DNA of 14,001 nucleotides from Prevotella sp. CAG:1058. Lineage in GTDB: Bacteria; Bacteroidota; Bacteroidia; Bacteroidales; Bacteroidaceae. The position numbers and the translations under genes are program-made. The notes beneath the pieces are model-generated. The model saw only the letters and a list, made by a program, of their open reading frames with translations. It had not been told where the DNA came from and ran no database searches. The stretch lies in assembly GCA_000433175.1 (NCBI GenBank), contig HF986704.1:81081-95081 (forward strand), in the 5' to 3' direction. This document shows, piece by piece, positions 12,590 to 14,001 of the stretch. Positions within the stretch are counted from its first letter, which is position 1. Each line of letters begins with the position of its first letter.

Positions 12590-13906
12590 TTAAATGGAAA
12601 GTTCGACAAGTCTGTCTATTTCCTCTTTTGTCCTACGTTCGGTTACGGCGAACATGATTTCATTATCGCTGATCTTTACGCCTCCAAGTATTCCTGCGTC
12701 TTCATATTTCTTGCGTAATGCATCTACGTCTCCGTCGTATTTTACACAGAATTCGTTGAAGAACGGACGGTCGTATGACAGTTGGAAGTGCCCTGTTCCG
12801 ACAAGTTTGTCGCACAGATAGTGGGCGCCTGCGTATGATAATTCGGCTGCTTCTTTAAGTCCTTGTTTTCCCATTACAGACATGTAAATGGTTACGTACA
12901 AGGCCATAAGGCTCTCATTTGAACAAATGTTAGAGGTGGCTTTCTGCCTTCTGATGTGCTGTTCGCGTGCTTGCAGGGTCAGTACGAACGCCCGGTTGCC
13001 GCGGTTGTCTGTTGTTTCTCCGACAATGCGTCCCGGCATTTTGCGCATCAGTTTCTCAGTGCAGCACAGGTATCCGATATACGGACCACCGAACGACATG
13101 GGAATTCCAAGTGACTGGCCGTCGCCGACTGCTATGTCGGCACCCCATTCGCCTGGTGTCTTTAACAAAGCCAGGTCTGCTGCGACAGAATTGATGATGA
13201 ACAGGGCCTTGTTCTCGTGGCAAGCATCCGCCATTCCGTCATAATCTTCGATGATGCCGTAACGGTTGGGCTGTTGCACAACTATGCCTGCAACTCCGCC
13301 TTTGTTGATGCGGTTCTTCATTCCAGCATTGTCTGTGGCTCCGTTGTCTTGTTTTATTACTTCTGTCTTGATGCCGTGGAAGTGTGCGTATGTCTTGATT
13401 ACGTCAATGGTTTTAGGGTCGACGGTTTCAGATACGAGTACTGTGTCTGCCTTCTTTGCCACCGATGCAGCCATTATCACAGCTTCGGCAGTGGCTGTGG
13501 TGCCGTCATACATTGACGCGTTTGAAATGTCCATGTTCGTCAGGCGTGCCATCATCGTCTGGTATTCGAAGATGTAGTGTAGCGTTCCCTGGGAAATCTC
13601 TGCCTGGTACGGGGTGTAGCTTGTAAGATATTCAGACCGTTCCACGATGTACGGAATTATGGACGGAGTGTAGTGGTCGTAGACGCCTGCGCCGGCGAAA
13701 CACGTTAGCTGTTTGTCGTTACGGCACAAGTTGTCAAAGAACTGCCTTGCTTCAATCTCGCTCATAGCTTCGGGCAGGTCGTAGTCGCCCTTGAATCGTA
13801 TCTGCTCGGGCACGTCGGCGTACAAGTCGTCAAGCGACTTTACACCCACGCGAGCCAGCATGTCCTTGACGTCTTGCTCCGTATGGGGAAAATATTTAAA
13901 TGCCAT
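12590..13906 (-). CDS. gcvPA: Glycine dehydrogenase (decarboxylating) subunit 1, GcvPA
   Basis: 438 residues, the non-PLP half of the two-subunit glycine decarboxylase. MAFKYFPHTEQDVKDML is the typical N-terminus. CFAGAGVYDHYTPSI (69-83), TPYQAEISQGTLHYIFEYQT (97-116), DISNASMYDGTTATAEA (125-141) and GEWGADIAVGDGQSLGIPMS are conserved family blocks, as is RREQHIRR-like REQHIRRQKATSNICSNESL near residue 320. It lacks the PLP lysine, which is in GcvPB. It begins the visible cluster gcvPA-gcvPB-lpdA; gcvT and gcvH must be elsewhere, perhaps just beyond the right edge. I saw no glycine riboswitch in the 95 bases available upstream. Confidence 0.96.
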   Translation of the reverse strand: MAFKYFPHTEQDVKDMLARVGVKSLDDLYADVPEQIRFKGDYDLPEAMSEIEARQFFDNLCRNDKQLTCFAGAGVYDHYTPSIIPYIVERSEYLTSYTPYQAEISQGTLHYIFEYQTMMARLTNMDISNASMYDGTTATAEAVIMAASVAKKADTVLVSETVDPKTIDVIKTYAHFHGIKTEVIKQDNGATDNAGMKNRINKGGVAGIVVQQPNRYGIIEDYDGMADACHENKALFIINSVAADLALLKTPGEWGADIAVGDGQSLGIPMSFGGPYIGYLCCTEKLMRKMPGRIVGETTDNRGNRAFVLTLQAREQHIRRQKATSNICSNESLMALYVTIYMSVMGKQGLKEAAELSYAGAHYLCDKLVGTGHFQLSYDRPFFNEFCVKYDGDVDALRKKYEDAGILGGVKISDNEIMFAVTERRTKEEIDRLVELSI

Positions 13907-13974
13907 TTGGTTATGCGTGTTAAGAATATAAGGTTAAGGGATGGATGAAAACGTAAATGCTCTAAAGAGTATAG

Positions 13975-14001
13975 GGGGCAAGCCGCTTTGACGGCTGCCC
14001 C
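13975..14001. terminator. Hairpin at the right edge, probable terminator of the gene beyond the window
   Basis: GGGGCAAGCCG (13975-13985) pairs with CGGCTGCCCC (13992-14001) over 10 bp with one bulged A and a six-base loop; the stem may extend past the edge. It lies 68 bases upstream of gcvPA, so it probably ends the neighbouring transcript. Read toward gcvPA it is followed by CTATACTCTT, not a clean T-run. Confidence 0.45.

Noticed and set aside
13907..13974. Promoter for gcvPA.
   Set aside because: A TACGTTTT word resembles the -7 box but lacks the final G and has no convincing -33 partner; too weak to annotate.

Overview
The window looks like chromosomal DNA from a Bacteroidales bacterium, most likely the Prevotella group (inference). 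The signs are the split glycine dehydrogenase (GcvPA plus GcvPB), a DAHP synthase fused to a C-terminal chorismate mutase, the gene order pheA - aminotransferase - DAHPS/CM - tyrA, the lack of strong Shine-Dalgarno sites, and several promoters of the Bacteroidetes sigma-ABfr form (TTTG, 19-20 nt, TAnnTTTG). No rRNA, tRNA, insertion sequence or CRISPR array was seen. All genes lie on the minus strand except one small exported-protein gene.

Layout from left to right. (1) 1-526: an endonuclease/exonuclease/phosphatase-family protein, cut off by the window edge. (2) 622-4896: a phenylalanine/tyrosine biosynthesis operon read leftward. It begins with a promoter and an untranslated leader, followed by pheA (prephenate dehydratase), an aminotransferase, DAHP synthase/chorismate mutase and tyrA (prephenate dehydrogenase). 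The leader looks like a complete ribosome-mediated attenuator: a 25-codon leader ORF with eight consecutive Phe/Tyr codons, an antiterminator arm just before its stop codon, and a competing terminator hairpin ahead of pheA. (3) 4928-5866: a tetratricopeptide-repeat protein with its own promoter. (4) 5867-6848: an intergenic region with two competing palindromes, then a plus-strand gene for a small exported, probably beta-barrel protein whose promoter sits directly against its start codon. (5) 6910-9563: a copper-handling pair, a CopA-type P1B ATPase and, upstream, an AraC-type regulator carrying a metal-binding HMA domain. Two direct-repeat sites 21 bp apart lie just upstream of the copA -7 element. 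The ATPase lacks most of the usual nucleotide-binding domain. (6) 9705-13906: gcvPA, gcvPB and a dihydrolipoamide dehydrogenase, supplying the P and L proteins of the glycine cleavage system. GcvT and GcvH are not in the window.

The most notable points are the Phe/Tyr attenuator, the apparently N-domain-less copper ATPase, and the matched HMA-AraC regulator and 21-bp-spaced operator. All were read by eye. No alignment, folding or database search was possible.
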